Position numbers and translations under genes: made by a program. From the NCBI GenBank assembly GCA_016098155.1, contig JAAAJB010000250.1:1-42988 (forward strand): a stretch of DNA of 42,988 nt. Reading direction: 5' to 3'. This document shows positions 42,173 to 42,988 of this stretch, piece by piece (the first letter of the stretch is position 1; each line of letters starts with the position of its first letter). The notes under the pieces were generated by a model. The model saw nothing but the letters and a program-made list of their open reading frames with translations. It was not told the DNA's origin and did no database searches. The stretch comes from Actinomortierella ambigua (taxonomy: Eukaryota > Mortierellomycota > Mortierellomycetes > Mortierellales > Mortierellaceae).

Positions 42173-42460
42173 CTCAAATGGGTGAAGTATAAAGACTATG
42201 CCAAGTGCATGTCATCTCATGCAATCTCAAGCAGGAGGAGCGAAAAAGAAAGATGTTCTTTCAAACACATCTATAGAGCAATGACCTTAATCTCAGTAGT
42301 CAGCGGATCGTGGCAGCAAGGCTACTCTACCAGTTACAATACCCTGTTCAATAAAAGTCGTCTGCAATGGATTAATCGCTTCCTTTATTTGAAACTAACA
42401 GGTTCAGTGTCACTGGCAGCCTTTCCGCTACCCATGCGAACCTGACTGATATGATACAAG

Positions 42461-42912
42461 GCATCTGAGGACATCATCGAGTCAGAGGTTGGTGGCGCAT
42501 CTTCTGGCGAAACTATCAAGGAGATCATTAGCCAAGGTCCATACAAGATGCTGCAGAACAGAAAGTTCATCTTTGAGCATGTGAAGCACATCCAGAGCAC
42601 TCAACAAAAGTCACTACACGACGCGAGCAAGGATGTGCTACATATCAACGACGAAAAAAGATTCACAACAACCAAGCTCTAGAAGCACTGTCGAAGAGAA
42701 CTCGTGGGGTGAGGGCATTGATACACAACCTACTATCTCGCCCAGAGCAATGGCGACGTAGCCCGAGATATCTACATAAACAAGCACGTCTTTTAAATAT
42801 TATGGAGGATACAGATCATACTTGCTGTGATGAACTCGTAAAAATGAAAAGTTTGGGCGAGAAATATGAAGGTTGGGATGAAAAGACTTTTAATTTCTAC
42901 GGGACTAGATGA
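42461..42912 (+). pseudogene. Possible frameshifted gene relic of unknown family
   Basis: After an acceptor-like site (atacaag), one frame is open for 73 codons (A-S-E-D-I-I-E-S-E-V-G-G to T-T-K-L, TAG at 42680-42682). Just before that stop, a second frame carries on (A-L-E-A-L-S-K-R-T-R-G) to a TGA at 42910-42912. Both have charged, protein-like composition, so a single frameshift or a missed intron may split one gene. I do not recognise the protein; it could be an upstream piece of the same family as the 40.8-41.6 kb remnant. Confidence 0.35.
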
Positions 42913-42916
42913 AGGA

Positions 42917-42988
42917 CTTTTTTTTTGGGAATCATAGTTGCAAGCTAATGGGTCATTTGCCTTGCAACTATGATTCCCAAAAAAAAAG
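42917..42988. repeat. Perfect 28-bp inverted repeat ending at the last base
   Basis: Arm 1 (42917-42944) starts with C, nine T and GGG. Arm 2 (42961-42988) is its exact reverse complement, ending in nine A and G. A 16-base spacer (42945-42960) separates them. The 72-bp unit has the size and shape of the fold-back element 750 bp upstream but no sequence in common with it. The right flank is missing, so a target-site duplication cannot be tested. Confidence 0.85.

Noticed and set aside
1..42988. CRISPR array, rRNA genes or prokaryotic operons
   Set aside because: Introns, gene types and spacing are eukaryotic. No regularly spaced direct repeats or rRNA-like stretches were seen.

Overview
The window looks like nuclear DNA of an early-diverging fungus, most likely Mortierellomycota (Mortierella in the broad sense). 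Genes carry many short GT-AG introns (about 60-240 nt, a few longer). The protein set is fungal: an Osh6-type lipid transfer protein, a TBL1/Sif2 WD40 protein, a Trs31 TRAPP subunit, Tma46, a Pus9-type pseudouridine synthase and a YSL-like OPT transporter. A protein kinase fused to a long Sel1 array is a type that I recall being common in Mortierella and Glomeromycota. No sequence search was possible, so the taxon is an inference. All exon models were built by hand from splice signals, codon phase and recalled family conservation.

Left part (1-21.3 kb): the 3' part of a kinase-Sel1 gene (+) converges on a very long CSC1/OSCA-type membrane protein gene (-, six exons, 2330 aa). Then come an OSH6/7-like oxysterol-binding protein (-, five exons), a TBL1/Sif2-like WD40 gene (-, seven exons) and, divergently, the small mitoribosomal protein mS33/Rsm27 (+). 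An assembly gap (22 N) lies beside a G-rich tract upstream of the OSH gene.

Middle part (21.3-37.7 kb): Trs31/TRAPPC5 (-, with one GC-AG intron), about 4.4 kb with no recognisable gene, then an OPT transporter (+) and purine nucleoside phosphorylase (+), which converge on Tma46/ZC3H15 (-). A Pus9-like pseudouridine synthase (-) shares a 243-bp divergent promoter with a GST-fold protein (+). These are ordinary housekeeping genes with no evident shared pathway.

Right part (37.7-43.0 kb): a repeat-rich, decayed region. It holds an inverted partial copy of the GST gene's first exon and intron, a diverged inverted repeat of about 115 bp, remnants of what I believe is a repetitive fungal gene family ending in a 'GLKPDRPD..GEVTG' type domain, a 67-bp fold-back element with a perfect 9-bp target-site duplication, and a perfect 28-bp inverted repeat that ends exactly at the last base. 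I saw no convincing new multi-gene system. The most interesting signals are the two fold-back structures, the inverted GST fragment, and an extended E-box motif shared by the TBL1/mS33 and Trs31 upstream regions.
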